A stretch of 64,000 bases of DNA from Stenotrophomonas rhizophila (GCF_000661955.1 NZ_CP007597.1:2962283-3026282); one strand, 5' to 3'. Shown: positions 1 through 10,112, numbered from the stretch's first letter. Notes: generated by a model not told the origin, from the sequence alone. Program-made: numbers and translations.

Positions 1-211
1 CCGCAGCCTTGACCCAGCCAATACGCTGGCGCAATACGATTGTCCAAGGCTGGCTCATGCGCCGCATCGAAAAATCTGCAGTCAGCGATCAGATGCCGTC
101 GAACTGCCCTTTTCGTTGCCACATCTCGGCGCACAGTCCGCGGCCGACCCCAAAAGCGTGCCGAACAGGGGGCTGCCGTTGCACTTGACCGGACGCACGG
201 CGCCTTGAGGC
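1..211. other. Left edge, no gene seen
   Basis: This stretch lies downstream of the secreted immunity-candidate gene on the minus strand. Short open frames exist on both strands, but none has a convincing start, codon bias or recognisable product. No terminator hairpin with a T tract is evident. Confidence 0.4.
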
Positions 212-1834
212 TCAGCGACCTTCATAGCTGAGCTTGTCCACGTCATACCCATACGTCTTCGCCATGTAGGCATCAATCTGTGCCAAGCCCTGTATCACCA
301 TCGTGCCGTCCGGCCTACCGCAGCGATTGGCCACGTTCTTCATGCCATACACGAGGGCTTCTTCCCTGCTGCGTTTGGGACCCGGGTCGGGCGTCCACCA
401 TGGGAAATGGCGGAGGGGTTTGTTGCTGGGGACATCGTGCTGCCAGCAGACGAAGGTCAGACGCTCCTTGCCTGCTGTGTCGTAGTCGTAGACGCGGTAG
501 CTGGCGTAGCCGGTGGTAGTGGGCGTAACCTTCAGCACGCCACTTTCGGCATAGCCTTTCAGGTCTTCCTCGTAGGCATCCTGCGGTGCGGCACCGTATT
601 GAACTACGCGGATCAGCTTGCCATTGCCGCCGTACATCTCCTGACGATTCAGATCCAAGCTGCGCCACTGCCGCTGGCGCGGCTTTCTGGAACCAGCGTC
701 GAAGACTTCTGACACCGTCATTCCGCTCCGATGAGGAAAGATCCTGACCCTGGGGTAGCTACCGATCGCAGCGAATCCCTTGTCTATCACCGACAAGGGC
801 ACCGGTGAACCAGGAAACCGGTACTCAAGCATCGAACCGCCGGCATCGCCACGCGCCGCATACGAGGGCTGCGCGTCTGCTGCCGCGAATTCCAGAAACG
901 TTGTACTGAGGTTGGTCAGTTCATCTTTCGCATTGAAATGAAGCTCCACGCGCGCTTGCTCGCCGGACGGAAGCCGTTCGGGCAGCCAGATGGACCCGTA
1001 GCCTCCGCCGCCAGACTTTCGCTGGCTGTCGGAGGCGTCGGCATCGCCCTCTCCGTAGTAGTTCAGCATGGCGCGCAGGGTTCCATTGGCGTTGTAGCGA
1101 TACCGCTCAAGCGAATGCTCGCCAGCCTTGAGCTGGCCACACGAGAACGCCGGGTCCTTGCTGACGCTAGGCCCCGGCAAGCCTGCAGACTGCACCAACC
1201 TGCCATCCTCGTAGCGGAAGCAGTACAGGACGGACCGTGCAACGATCTTCAACGGGTACTTCGGGTTGAGCCTGTTGGCCTCAGGGGACATGTACCTGTC
1301 CACCTCAATGAGATTATTGGACCCATCGTAGTAGAAGGCGGTTGCCGAGCTCATGTAGTAGTGCGGCAGCAACTTCACCAGCACGGGATGTCTTTCCTGC
1401 GCTGGCGTAGGCATGTACGCAATGGCCGCCACCCTTCCATCACTGTCCCGAAGACGTTCGGGCTTCCCACCAAGACTGTCTCTTACAACAGCGTTCAAGG
1501 TTCTACTCTTCCAGGTCTCCACCCGGCAGACCCGCTTACCGCCTCGCCCATCATCTTCAGTGAATACAACGTCCCCTCCCCATTGATCGAACTTTCCGGC
1601 CTTAAGCTCTTTCAGCGCGGGAGAAACGGCAGGCGGTGCCAGTCGACCGCCCGGCAAAAGACGGGGAGTGGCGACGCCGACGCCCCCACCTTGTCCATTA
1701 CTGAATAGCAGGCTTACCCCGGTTGCAGGCGATGCCAGAGGGTCCAGCCTGTCGGTGCATGCAAGCGCGCGGCCGCCGGAGCAGAGGGCACCTGTGATGA
1801 CCAGGAGGGACAACAGGGACTGCCTGATTTTCAT
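212..1834 (-). CDS. Secreted protein, candidate immunity protein for Tle5 phospholipase
   Basis: A 540-residue protein with a clear N-terminal signal peptide: a basic start, a hydrophobic core, and a likely cleavage after Ala-Leu-Ala near residue 25. The mature part has scattered cysteines and YD/RYNANG-like segments, with no domain I can name. It starts inside the phospholipase gene (ATGA overlap at 1831-1834), so the two are translationally coupled. In known T6SS Tle5 systems the gene after the phospholipase encodes a periplasmic immunity protein (Tli5), because the lipase acts from the periplasm. Signal peptide and position fit that role. The function is inferred from context; the family was not recognised by sequence. 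Confidence 0.62.
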   Translation of the reverse strand: MKIRQSLLSLLVITGALCSGGRALACTDRLDPLASPATGVSLLFSNGQGGGVGVATPRLLPGGRLAPPAVSPALKELKAGKFDQWGGDVVFTEDDGRGGKRVCRVETWKSRTLNAVVRDSLGGKPERLRDSDGRVAAIAYMPTPAQERHPVLVKLLPHYYMSSATAFYYDGSNNLIEVDRYMSPEANRLNPKYPLKIVARSVLYCFRYEDGRLVQSAGLPGPSVSKDPAFSCGQLKAGEHSLERYRYNANGTLRAMLNYYGEGDADASDSQRKSGGGGYGSIWLPERLPSGEQARVELHFNAKDELTNLSTTFLEFAAADAQPSYAARGDAGGSMLEYRFPGSPVPLSVIDKGFAAIGSYPRVRIFPHRSGMTVSEVFDAGSRKPRQRQWRSLDLNRQEMYGGNGKLIRVVQYGAAPQDAYEEDLKGYAESGVLKVTPTTTGYASYRVYDYDTAGKERLTFVCWQHDVPSNKPLRHFPWWTPDPGPKRSREEALVYGMKNVANRCGRPDGTMVIQGLAQIDAYMAKTYGYDVDKLSYEGR

Positions 1835-4800
1835 GTTTGCTCCGTGGGGGATTTCACGTCCAAGCGAGCAAGCGCCTGCAGGGTGCCGCTGGAACCGCCT
1901 TGAACGGCCGGACGAGCGGCAATGAGTTCTACAGGCATTGCAGCAGCAGGATCATCCATCCCGTGCCCCCATTCAAGCGGCATCGACACCCAGAATCCTC
2001 TGACCCGGTCCCCTGCCCCGCTGCCTTTCAGTCGTGAGAGCGCCTTGGCAATGTTGTGGCGACCCACAGTGCGCGTCGCCTCGTCCACCTTGGTGCTTGC
2101 CACTTCCATGTACTGCGCTTGAAGGTCAGGTGGCTGCGCGTAGATGTAGCGCGCGATGGCGTCCTTTTTCTCATTCCAGCCACCGGAAGGAAATCCATCG
2201 AAGACTGAGTCGTAGCGTGCCATGGAATTCCTCGGAACGTTCGTGAACACCTCTTCGTATATGGATGCATTCTTTTCCGCAAGGCTACGGATGTAATCCG
2301 ACGTATCGGCACTCGCCGGCAATTCAAGGTTCAGCTCGGCATGGTCCTGCTTCACGATAGGAGGATGAAATCTTCTGTCGGTTGCATCCGTAAATCCGCC
2401 TTGCTTCTTGATTGCGCCAAACACAACCTCTTCCTGAATCGACATGCCCAGGAACTTCTTCCACAGGCGCATCCGAAGGTCCTGTGCAAACTTTCGCGTC
2501 ACGACCCTCACGCCATTGCCCAGGTCACGCACTGATGTCGCCGTATCCGCAATCACCGCAGCGATCTCGGTGTCGCCGTCGCCCTGCAGGCTCCGATCGT
2601 TACAGTTGGCACTTCCGATGATGGCGACCGCATCGTCAACGATGAGCAGCTTGGAATGCACGTAGCACTGCTCGGTCACCAGATAGAGTGGTGGACTGCC
2701 CTTGCTGCCCCCGGCAGTTTGCGGCCCGCGGCTATAACTGTCGTGATTGATGTCTTTCAGGACACCGTAGCTGCGTAGATTCAAGACTGTCAGGTACTTC
2801 TTCCAGCCACCTGCCGCAACTTCGTCTCGCAGATCTTCTTCGCTGACGCTTACGTCGCGAATATCCTTGCGTTTGGCCACGAGAGTGCGACTGATTCGGC
2901 GAATCAGACTGTCGTGACCACGCAACAGCGTCTGCTGCGCCCAGTAGTGCTGCTTTACCACGGCACCGTCTTTCACGTTGCCTTCCGGATGCACGGGAAG
3001 CGTGATGTAGACGTGGAACCCTTGGCCACTCCGTATTGCCTTTGCGATGCGGGTGGCAATGGTGTCAACAAGTGTATTGCGCGCGGCGGAGGGCACGCCC
3101 TGCTTCTTTGCAAGAACATCAGCAATGGGCGTCTCGGGCAGTACAGCGTCCAGCGGACCCGCAGCAGCGCCCAGCACGCGCGCTGTTCGCTGTGCCTTCT
3201 TCTCCTGGGCCGGCGTTGCAGGCCCCCGCTGGCCGCCCTTGATGATGGTGTCCAAACGTCGCCCAGGATCTGCATCCGAGAAGCCGCAGTCGGAAATCAG
3301 GAACTGGGTTTCAATGTAGACGAACGCCTTGGCGGATGCGATGCAGTTCAGCATGGCATCCTGGATCGATCTCATAGGCAGGCTGCGCTCCCAGTACGGC
3401 TTCAGATCACTGCCATCGTCCATATTCAACCGATATTGTCTGCAGCCTTTCCGCTCCATATCGTGCAGTGCGGTGCCAGACGACCGGACGATCTGCACGC
3501 TGACCTCGCCTGCGCTGCCCCTGCTGCACAGGTCTCCAAACAGTGCCGTTCTTCCGCCCATTGCATCCAACCAGGCATCCGTCAGCGCAGTGAGCTCAAG
3601 ACCCCGTCCCAACGACTTCTGCTCCGGCACGCCAGCACCCAGATCGTTTGCCTGTCCAATGCCGGCATTGACGACAGCATTCGCTCCTCTCCCGATCAGC
3701 GATTCACCGCGTTGATTCTGCCAGACCATTGCATTCCATCGGTGCATGAAGTTGCGGCAGATATCGAAAACAGCCGGGCCCTCCAGCCGTGCATGCACGT
3801 CCTGCCAAGGCATGCGTGGCTGACGACCACTGTCCAGCAGGCTCTGGGCACGGTTGATCGGAGTGTCCAGCCATTTCCGGAAGGACTCCCACGACTCCTT
3901 GGCACGCTCCAACGCAGCCAGTGCTTCTGCGCGCGCCTTCTCGACGTCCTTTACAAGCTGAGATGGATCAGCGGCATAGGTGCCCAGTCGATCGACAACT
4001 TTCACGGCGCGGTCGTAGCTCTTCAGGAGCTCGGCTTTCTTTTCGTTGATCCAATCATTGATAGCCTTGGCTTGAATTGAAGTGAACGCGTCCACTGCAT
4101 CCGAAGCCGCATTGGCAGCGCCTCCGGCATTGCCCTTCGCAGCCTCATCTGCGGCACGGTTGCTTGCAGCAATCACCTCACGATACTTGTGCCGTGCCTG
4201 GTCGAGATCGATCTTGATGGAATTGAGGACCTTTCCTACGGTCCGCACCACCTCGATCATCTCCTTGATTCCCTTGACGTCTGTCATTTCCTGAAGAACT
4301 GAAATGATTGCATCGCTAAGGACCTGCTTGCCCTTCTCTTCCAGGCGGGGCGTGATGGCGGCCTTGTCCGCGTAGTCCAGAAGTTCGGCCAGCGCTGCTC
4401 CGTCCTCCCATTGCTGCTTCATGCGGTCGAAGGCAACCGTAAGCCCAGGTAGATAGGCCGGCGCGAACCCCGGGCGCGTCCTCCCAGCCACATCAGGGCC
4501 CGTCTCCTTCTTGGGTTGAGTCAACGTCACTTCATCCGCCGTCATGCCGCGCGGTTTCATCAAGCAGTTGTTGTAGTGGTCATTCAGTATGTGTAGTCGG
4601 GGGTCGCAGACGACGTCGAAGTTGCCATCATCCCAGCGCCCATGTGCAACATCCAACCCACCTACAAAGCCAATCTTCCCGTCAACCACCAGAATCTTCT
4701 GATGGTGAGAGAAGCCGATATTGAAAGGATCCGTACGTCCCGTTGCCGGGTTATGAAGTCCAACTTCGATGTTTCCAGGCGTCTTGTCATCCCGCATCAT

Positions 4801-5202
4801 GTAGAGCGCGGTCCGTGCTTCGTTCTCATGCGTGTACGCGGCGGCTTCGATGCTGTCATACAGCAGCACCCGCACATCCACCCCACGCACATTGATCGCG
4901 TCATACAGCAGCTCGCTCAGGCGACCGCGGTGCCCGGCCTCTCCCCGTCCGGTCAGCTCCGTGTCGAAATTCATCTGCCAGTCGGCGATGAAGATGAATT
5001 TTTTCGCGCCGCGGATCGCCTCGGCCATTGCATGCATGGCCGAGCGCCCGTCGGTGTAGGACTTCACCGCGTTGCCATGCCGTACCGGGGCGAACTGGCG
5101 ATCCGGCGGCGCGTAGTAGTCACCGCTGGAGGTACCTACCTGGCCGGACTGGCAGGTCAGCGCGTTGCGCGCAACCGTACTGGTAGTGGTGCCGTCGGCC
5201 AT
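1831..5202 (-). CDS. tle5: T6SS phospholipase D effector, Tle5 type
   Basis: A 1123-residue protein with two HxKxxxxD (HKD) motifs: HHQKILVVD near residues 166-174 followed by GGLD, and YVHSKLLIVDD near residue 850 followed by GSANCNDRS. Two HKD motifs in one chain define phospholipase D enzymes, which hydrolyse phospholipid head groups through a phosphohistidine. Between the motifs is a long Lys/Glu/Ala-rich helical insert (about residues 270-450), probably coiled coil. There is no signal peptide, as expected for cargo loaded on VgrG. The gene follows vgrG by 3 bases and overlaps the downstream immunity candidate by 4, giving a vgrG-effector-immunity operon. Base composition is visibly more AT-rich than the vgrG upstream. 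Length is near that of Tle5b-like proteins. Confidence 0.88.
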   Translation of the reverse strand: MADGTTTSTVARNALTCQSGQVGTSSGDYYAPPDRQFAPVRHGNAVKSYTDGRSAMHAMAEAIRGAKKFIFIADWQMNFDTELTGRGEAGHRGRLSELLYDAINVRGVDVRVLLYDSIEAAAYTHENEARTALYMMRDDKTPGNIEVGLHNPATGRTDPFNIGFSHHQKILVVDGKIGFVGGLDVAHGRWDDGNFDVVCDPRLHILNDHYNNCLMKPRGMTADEVTLTQPKKETGPDVAGRTRPGFAPAYLPGLTVAFDRMKQQWEDGAALAELLDYADKAAITPRLEEKGKQVLSDAIISVLQEMTDVKGIKEMIEVVRTVGKVLNSIKIDLDQARHKYREVIAASNRAADEAAKGNAGGAANAASDAVDAFTSIQAKAINDWINEKKAELLKSYDRAVKVVDRLGTYAADPSQLVKDVEKARAEALAALERAKESWESFRKWLDTPINRAQSLLDSGRQPRMPWQDVHARLEGPAVFDICRNFMHRWNAMVWQNQRGESLIGRGANAVVNAGIGQANDLGAGVPEQKSLGRGLELTALTDAWLDAMGGRTALFGDLCSRGSAGEVSVQIVRSSGTALHDMERKGCRQYRLNMDDGSDLKPYWERSLPMRSIQDAMLNCIASAKAFVYIETQFLISDCGFSDADPGRRLDTIIKGGQRGPATPAQEKKAQRTARVLGAAAGPLDAVLPETPIADVLAKKQGVPSAARNTLVDTIATRIAKAIRSGQGFHVYITLPVHPEGNVKDGAVVKQHYWAQQTLLRGHDSLIRRISRTLVAKRKDIRDVSVSEEDLRDEVAAGGWKKYLTVLNLRSYGVLKDINHDSYSRGPQTAGGSKGSPPLYLVTEQCYVHSKLLIVDDAVAIIGSANCNDRSLQGDGDTEIAAVIADTATSVRDLGNGVRVVTRKFAQDLRMRLWKKFLGMSIQEEVVFGAIKKQGGFTDATDRRFHPPIVKQDHAELNLELPASADTSDYIRSLAEKNASIYEEVFTNVPRNSMARYDSVFDGFPSGGWNEKKDAIARYIYAQPPDLQAQYMEVASTKVDEATRTVGRHNIAKALSRLKGSGAGDRVRGFWVSMPLEWGHGMDDPAAAMPVELIAARPAVQGGSSGTLQALARLDVKSPTEQT

Positions 5203-5205
5203 GGT

Positions 5206-8200
5206 TCAGAGCTCCTTGCGCTGCTTGGGCGTGGTGGTCAGCAGGGACTGGAACTCGTACTCCACCCGGTGGCGGATGGCGCGTAGCGCATCGGCATCGG
5301 GCAGGTGCTGCAGGTCCTTGCTGTAGTTGTTGGCATCCAGGGTCTCGACGATCTCGCGTACCCCGGGGCCGGTGCTGAACTGGCGCATCTGCAGCGGGAT
5401 GGCGTCGATGCCGTGCACCAGGTACAGGCGCCCGGGGAACCGCGCCACGGCGTCCCAGACGGTCTTGCAGTCGGCATCGTCAAGGGCGACCTTGCCGTCG
5501 TCGTCGGCGCTGCCTTCCTTGAGCACTTCCACCCACTGTCCGGCATCCACCGCATGCAGGTTGTCCGGCGTATCGCTGGCGCTCTGCCGGGTGCGCACGA
5601 TTTTCCACGGCTGGCCGGCCAGCGCGATGCCCTGCGGGCCCGGGATGTCCTGCAGGCGGAAGGCGAAGCTGGGCAGTACATCGGGGGATTCGCTGCGCGG
5701 CATGGTGGGCAGCGGATAGGTCAGGTTCGCGGGGCCAACGAAGGACTTCTGACCCGCATGCACGGTGATGTTGCCGGGGCAGGTCACGGTCAGGTTGCCG
5801 CCGGCCAGGGTGATGCTGGCACCGCCGGCCGTGGCGATATGCACGGTTTTCGGCGCGGCCATTTCGACCGCCGCGCTGGCACTGGCCGCGCGCAGGGCGT
5901 TGCGCGCCTGCAGCAGGATCTGGTTGTCCTGGGCCTGCACGATCAGCTCGCCCTGCCCGCTCACCACGCTGAGCGTGTTCCCGGCGGCCGTGCCCACGGT
6001 GGCCGCCAGCACGCCGATGGCCTGGCTGGCGTGGACACGCGCCTGGCCTTGGACGACACATTCGGACGCCTGCCCGCTGGCCAGGCTGAGCACCTCGCCC
6101 ACCGCCCATTGCAGGCTCTGCCCCGCGACCTGCACCAGACCGTCGCTGCCAGACAGGCCCAGGGTGGCATCGCCGCTGTGCGGCAAGCGCCCTTGTCCGC
6201 CACCGCTGGCGTACGCCGGGGCGTCGGCCCGACCGCTGTCGAAGGCGTCCCCGGTCACGGTGGTACGGGTGCTGCGCAGCAGGCTGGCCAGCGGCGCAGG
6301 CGCATCCTGCTGGCCCGCCACGCCGGCGTGCGCGGCTATGGCGACGCTGCGGTGCACGCGGGTGGCCTGGTGCTGGACCCGGCCAAGTTCGTTGAGCTGG
6401 GTCAGCAGCGCACTGGGGGCGACCGCCTCACCGGCCGGCGCGCGGGCGGCGCGCGGTTGCGCGCTGAGCCACAGGCCGGCGCGGGCCCGCACGGCCCCCC
6501 AGGCGTCGGTGCGCAGCTCGTTGCCTTCGCCGCGCAGGCTGCCGCGGAAGTTGTCGGCCTGGTGGATGAGGTGCCCCAGGTTGAGCTGGGTGCTGGCATG
6601 GGTCGTGGCCAACTGCAGGCGCAGCTGTCCGTCGCTGTCGTCGAACAGCAACCGCGAGTGCCCCTGGCCGTGCCACTCGCGCGACTGGATGCCCCACAGC
6701 GCGGCCGGGTTGCGGTGCGCGTCTTCGCCGGCGCCCATCGCATGCCAGGCGGGCGCGTGGCCACCGGCCAGGTTGCCCTGCGCACTACTGCGGGCATCCC
6801 CCGCCTGCGCATAGGCGCCCCGTTCGCTGGTCGCCGACGCGCCGGCCGGGGTGGCGGCCGTGCCGGCTTCACCGCGACCGTTGTAGAGCGTACCGACGAT
6901 CAGCGGGCGGTCGATGTCGCCTTCCAGGAAGGTCACCAGTACCTCCTGCCCTACCCGTGGCAGGAACTGCGCACCCACCCCGGGGCCGGCGTAGCGTTGG
7001 GCAACGCGCAGCCAACTGCTGCCATCGTCGCCGCTGCCTGCCCGCTGGAAGTGGAAGCGCACCTTGATCCGGCCCAGGTCGTCGCAGGACACCTCACCGC
7101 TGTCGCTGCCATCGGCGGCGATCACCCGCGCGGTCTGGTAGCCCGGTGCCAGCGGCCGCGGATTCAACCGCAGGCCGGTGCCGTCTTCGCGCGCCGGACG
7201 CCACGCCACCGCACGGTCCACGCCCTCGAAGGCGTTGGCATAGCCCAGCGTTTCGGCCCGCGTGCACAGCTGGCGCTGGCGCGCCGGCGTATCCAGCCCG
7301 GCCATGGGCGCCGGTGGCGCATGGCCCAGGCGCTGCAGCAGCGCCTCGCGCGCGGTGGTGGGGAAATTGTTGCTGGCCTGGTGCCAGATGCGCGTCACCA
7401 GCACATTCGGCACGCCGGCACGGTCGGACAGCGGCCACTGGCGCAGGTTGAACCAGGTGCCGGCGCGAAGCCCCGGGGCGGTGCTGCTGCCCACCCAGCT
7501 GGCGCTGCGGGATTCGTGCGCCTGGGCAGCCAAGCGGCTGTAATGGTCGGCCACGCCGCGGTTGGCGAACGCATAGGCGCCCACCGGGGTGTACGCCTCC
7601 AGGGTGGTCTCCGCGCGTTGCGCGGACAGCACCGGGGTCTGCCCCTGCCGCGCCTGCTGGCCGCGATAGTCGTCACTTGCCAGCACCAGCGCGGTCACGC
7701 CGATACGCCGCGAACGCCCCAGCGTCAGCACGCTGTCGGTGGCCTCGGTGGCGTCGGCGCGGTGGAAGCGCAGCCCGCCGTCGCGTTCGGAGGTGGCGTC
7801 CTGCGCCTGCGCGGCGCTGTCGGCGAAGACCACCAGTGCGTGCCCGGCAGGCGCGTCGGCGTCTTCTTCGATGCGCCAGCCCAGGCCCTCTTCGGCGAGC
7901 AGGCGCTGCAGGACGTCCAGGTCCGATTCGCGGTACTGCACGCAGTAACTGCGCCGCGGCACGGCGGCGAGAAAGTCGATCACTTCGTCGCTGACCCGCC
8001 AGGTACCCTGGGCGGCATAGGGGTCCAGAACGGCCTGCAGGATGTCCAGCACCGCCCGTTCCTGGAACACCCGGCTTTGCCGCGCCTGCCCCAGCAGCCA
8101 GGTCCACGGCACCAGGCACAGGCGATAGCGCGCCAGCCCGCCATCGGACGCCAGGCAGGCCGCCTCGGACACCACCCCACTGCGCAGTACGTCGTGTCCG

Positions 8201-8430
8201 CCGGCCTGCCGCGAGGACAATGTGGCGGCAACGCCGAGCCAGGCATCCACGTCGAGCAGGGCATCGTTGGCCAGCACGTCCACCCACCACTGGAAACCGT
8301 CGGACAGCTGTTCGTGCCCGCACCAGCGCTCGACCAGCAGCGCCTGGCCGTTGGCCAATGCCAGACGGTGCGGACGACTGGCGCCGTCCAGCCCGGCGAC
8401 GCCGGCGAACAGTGTGATTGCATCCTGCAT
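5206..8430 (-). CDS. vgrG: Type VI secretion tip protein VgrG with C-terminal extension
   Basis: VgrG forms the trimeric spike of the T6SS tube. The N-terminal gp27-like region starts at MQDAITLFAGVAGLDG and contains the DVLQRLLAEEGLGW segment typical of VgrG. The gp5/OB-fold region has the VGQEVLVTFLEGDIDRPLIVG signature, and a beta-rich DUF2345-like region follows. After about residue 900 there is an extra tail of roughly 150 residues that is not repeat-like and may hold the downstream phospholipase. The open frame runs further upstream to 8688, but family homology begins at the ATG at 8430 (or the ATG at 8439), so that start is used. No DUF4123 adaptor gene lies between this gene and its effector. 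Confidence 0.88.
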   Translation of the reverse strand: MQDAITLFAGVAGLDGASRPHRLALANGQALLVERWCGHEQLSDGFQWWVDVLANDALLDVDAWLGVAATLSSRQAGGHDVLRSGVVSEAACLASDGGLARYRLCLVPWTWLLGQARQSRVFQERAVLDILQAVLDPYAAQGTWRVSDEVIDFLAAVPRRSYCVQYRESDLDVLQRLLAEEGLGWRIEEDADAPAGHALVVFADSAAQAQDATSERDGGLRFHRADATEATDSVLTLGRSRRIGVTALVLASDDYRGQQARQGQTPVLSAQRAETTLEAYTPVGAYAFANRGVADHYSRLAAQAHESRSASWVGSSTAPGLRAGTWFNLRQWPLSDRAGVPNVLVTRIWHQASNNFPTTAREALLQRLGHAPPAPMAGLDTPARQRQLCTRAETLGYANAFEGVDRAVAWRPAREDGTGLRLNPRPLAPGYQTARVIAADGSDSGEVSCDDLGRIKVRFHFQRAGSGDDGSSWLRVAQRYAGPGVGAQFLPRVGQEVLVTFLEGDIDRPLIVGTLYNGRGEAGTAATPAGASATSERGAYAQAGDARSSAQGNLAGGHAPAWHAMGAGEDAHRNPAALWGIQSREWHGQGHSRLLFDDSDGQLRLQLATTHASTQLNLGHLIHQADNFRGSLRGEGNELRTDAWGAVRARAGLWLSAQPRAARAPAGEAVAPSALLTQLNELGRVQHQATRVHRSVAIAAHAGVAGQQDAPAPLASLLRSTRTTVTGDAFDSGRADAPAYASGGGQGRLPHSGDATLGLSGSDGLVQVAGQSLQWAVGEVLSLASGQASECVVQGQARVHASQAIGVLAATVGTAAGNTLSVVSGQGELIVQAQDNQILLQARNALRAASASAAVEMAAPKTVHIATAGGASITLAGGNLTVTCPGNITVHAGQKSFVGPANLTYPLPTMPRSESPDVLPSFAFRLQDIPGPQGIALAGQPWKIVRTRQSASDTPDNLHAVDAGQWVEVLKEGSADDDGKVALDDADCKTVWDAVARFPGRLYLVHGIDAIPLQMRQFSTGPGVREIVETLDANNYSKDLQHLPDADALRAIRHRVEYEFQSLLTTTPKQRKEL

Positions 8431-9090
8431 CGTGCCCATCCATTGCAGCCGTCCGGCCGCGTGACCTGCCCAGCATCCATGGCGCACCCGGCCCGCCGGC
8501 ATGGCGGCAGCACGCTGCACCTCCCACTCTGTCGCTACCGTCGAAACGCACGCCGCCGCATTATCTGCAGGCTCTCCCCGCCACACAGACGCACGCACCA
8601 AGCTGCATGGACGAAGAATATAGTGAATCGTCGCGGCCCGATATCCGGGGCAACTCTGACGATAATGTAGGAAAACCCCTACTCGCACGGAACGCGCGGG
8701 CCTGAAGCGTCGCCGGATGTCTGCCTTGGCCCATCAACATAACCAACGACATAATTCCGGCCGATTCCGCCACGCAAATATCGTCAAATTCCCAACGCCC
8801 CACCAGGGCATGCACCGGCTACAGCGCGCCAGTGCCCGAGGGCGTGCCGCGTACAGGTCGGGCTGGCGGCGTGTCCTGTTCCTGAAGCGACCGGCCATTT
8901 TTTCACCAGCCCTTGTTCAACCTTGTCGCACAAGGGCTGGCACGGGATATCCACAGCTTTGCCAACGACTCCCCCACACCCGGTGTGGACAACCGGCACC
9001 GGTATGGCGGCTGCACGGGCTGCGCGCTACCCTGTAGACCCTTTCCCTGCTTGCGGCCGCGGTCCCCTGGATCGAAGGCTGCCAGACGCA
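8431..9090. other. Divergent intergenic region between vgrG and phoH
   Basis: About 660 bases without a credible gene. It must hold the promoters of the minus-strand vgrG cassette and the plus-strand phoH cluster. Visible structure: an 11-bp perfect inverted repeat at 8906-8940 and two DnaA-box-like 9-mers with one mismatch each (ATATCCACA at 8947-8955; reverse complement TTGTCCACA at 8984-8992). I saw no clear sigma-70 hexamer pair that I would defend. Confidence 0.5.
8906..8940. repeat. Perfect 11-bp inverted repeat upstream of phoH
   Basis: The arms CCAGCCCTTGT and ACAAGGGCTGG are exact reverse complements separated by 13 bases. No T tract follows on the plus strand, and on the minus strand the hairpin is followed by an A-rich stretch, so it is not a standard terminator. 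It could be an operator or an RNA hairpin in the phoH leader. Confidence 0.6.
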
Positions 9091-10074
9091 ATGACCGCAC
9101 TCTCGCAACGCGATTTCACCCTGGCTCCCGAAGACAACGAACGCCTGGCCAACCTCGCCGGCCCGTTTGATGAGCACCTGCGCCAGATCGAACTCAAACT
9201 CGGCGTGGAAATCGCCAACCGCGGCCACGTGTTCCGCGTGACCGGCCCGCGGCGCCTGGCCGAGGAAGCGCAGCTGTTGATCGAAGCGCTCTACGCCGAA
9301 GCGGCGGAGGTGACCTTCGACAATCACGCCATCCACCTGCGCCTGAACCAGGCCAATGTCGACCAGGTGGTCGAACGGGCCTACGAAGCACAGGAAGTGA
9401 CCATCAAGGTCAAGCGCGGCACGGTGCGCGGCCGCGGCGCCAACCAGGCGCGCTACCTGCACCAGATCACCACCCACGACATCAATTTCGGGATCGGCCC
9501 GGCCGGCACCGGCAAGACCTTCCTGGCCGTGGCCAGCGCGGTGGACGCGTTGAACGAGTCGCGCGTGCAGCGGCTGATCCTGGTCCGACCGGCGGTGGAG
9601 GCCGGCGAGAAACTGGGCTTCCTGCCGGGCGATCTCAGCCAGAAAGTCGACCCGTACCTGCGCCCGCTGTACGACGCGCTGTATGAAATGCTGGGCGTGG
9701 AGAAAGTACTGAAACTGCTGGAAAAGAATGTCATCGAAATCGCGCCGCTTGCGTATATGCGCGGCCGCACGCTCAACGATGCCTATGTGATTCTGGACGA
9801 AGCGCAGAACACCACCGTGGAGCAGATGAAGATGTTCCTGACCCGGCTGGGCTTCGGCTCCACCGCGGTGGTCACCGGCGACCTCACCCAGACCGACCTG
9901 CCCAAGCACGTGAAGTCCGGGCTGCGCGACGCGATCGAGGTGCTGCGCGACGTGGACGGGGTCAGCTTCACCTTCTTCGAGGCCCGCGACGTGGTCCGCC
10001 ACCCGCTGGTGGCGCGCATCGTCAGCGCCTACGACCGGCGCGACCTGCAGCAGGTGAATCCCGGCGCGGAGTAG
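9091..10074 (+). CDS. ybeZ: PhoH-like ATPase (YbeZ)
   Basis: A 327-residue cytoplasmic ATPase of the PhoH family. An N-terminal small domain (about residues 1-110) is followed by a P-loop domain with Walker A GPAGTGKT near residue 136 and the Walker B-like VILDEAQNT near residue 233. The family is a helicase-like NTPase that works with the RNase YbeY in rRNA maturation and RNA quality control. It heads the cluster ybeZ-ybeY-corC that is conserved in gammaproteobacteria, here with two extra genes inserted. The frame extends upstream to 8923, but the ATG at 9091 (MTALSQRDF) matches the family start and is chosen. Confidence 0.92.
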   Translation: MTALSQRDFTLAPEDNERLANLAGPFDEHLRQIELKLGVEIANRGHVFRVTGPRRLAEEAQLLIEALYAEAAEVTFDNHAIHLRLNQANVDQVVERAYEAQEVTIKVKRGTVRGRGANQARYLHQITTHDINFGIGPAGTGKTFLAVASAVDALNESRVQRLILVRPAVEAGEKLGFLPGDLSQKVDPYLRPLYDALYEMLGVEKVLKLLEKNVIEIAPLAYMRGRTLNDAYVILDEAQNTTVEQMKMFLTRLGFGSTAVVTGDLTQTDLPKHVKSGLRDAIEVLRDVDGVSFTFFEARDVVRHPLVARIVSAYDRRDLQQVNPGAE

Positions 10075-10112
10075 CCGTACACTGCTGGCACTCCCGTCGC
10101 ACAGGAAGTGCC

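Noticed and set aside
5305-8670. Long open frame on the plus strand opposite the first vgrG (1121 codons)
   Set aside because: It is a GC-codon shadow: composition is His/Gln/Arg/Gly-rich with no domain, while the minus frame has full VgrG signatures.
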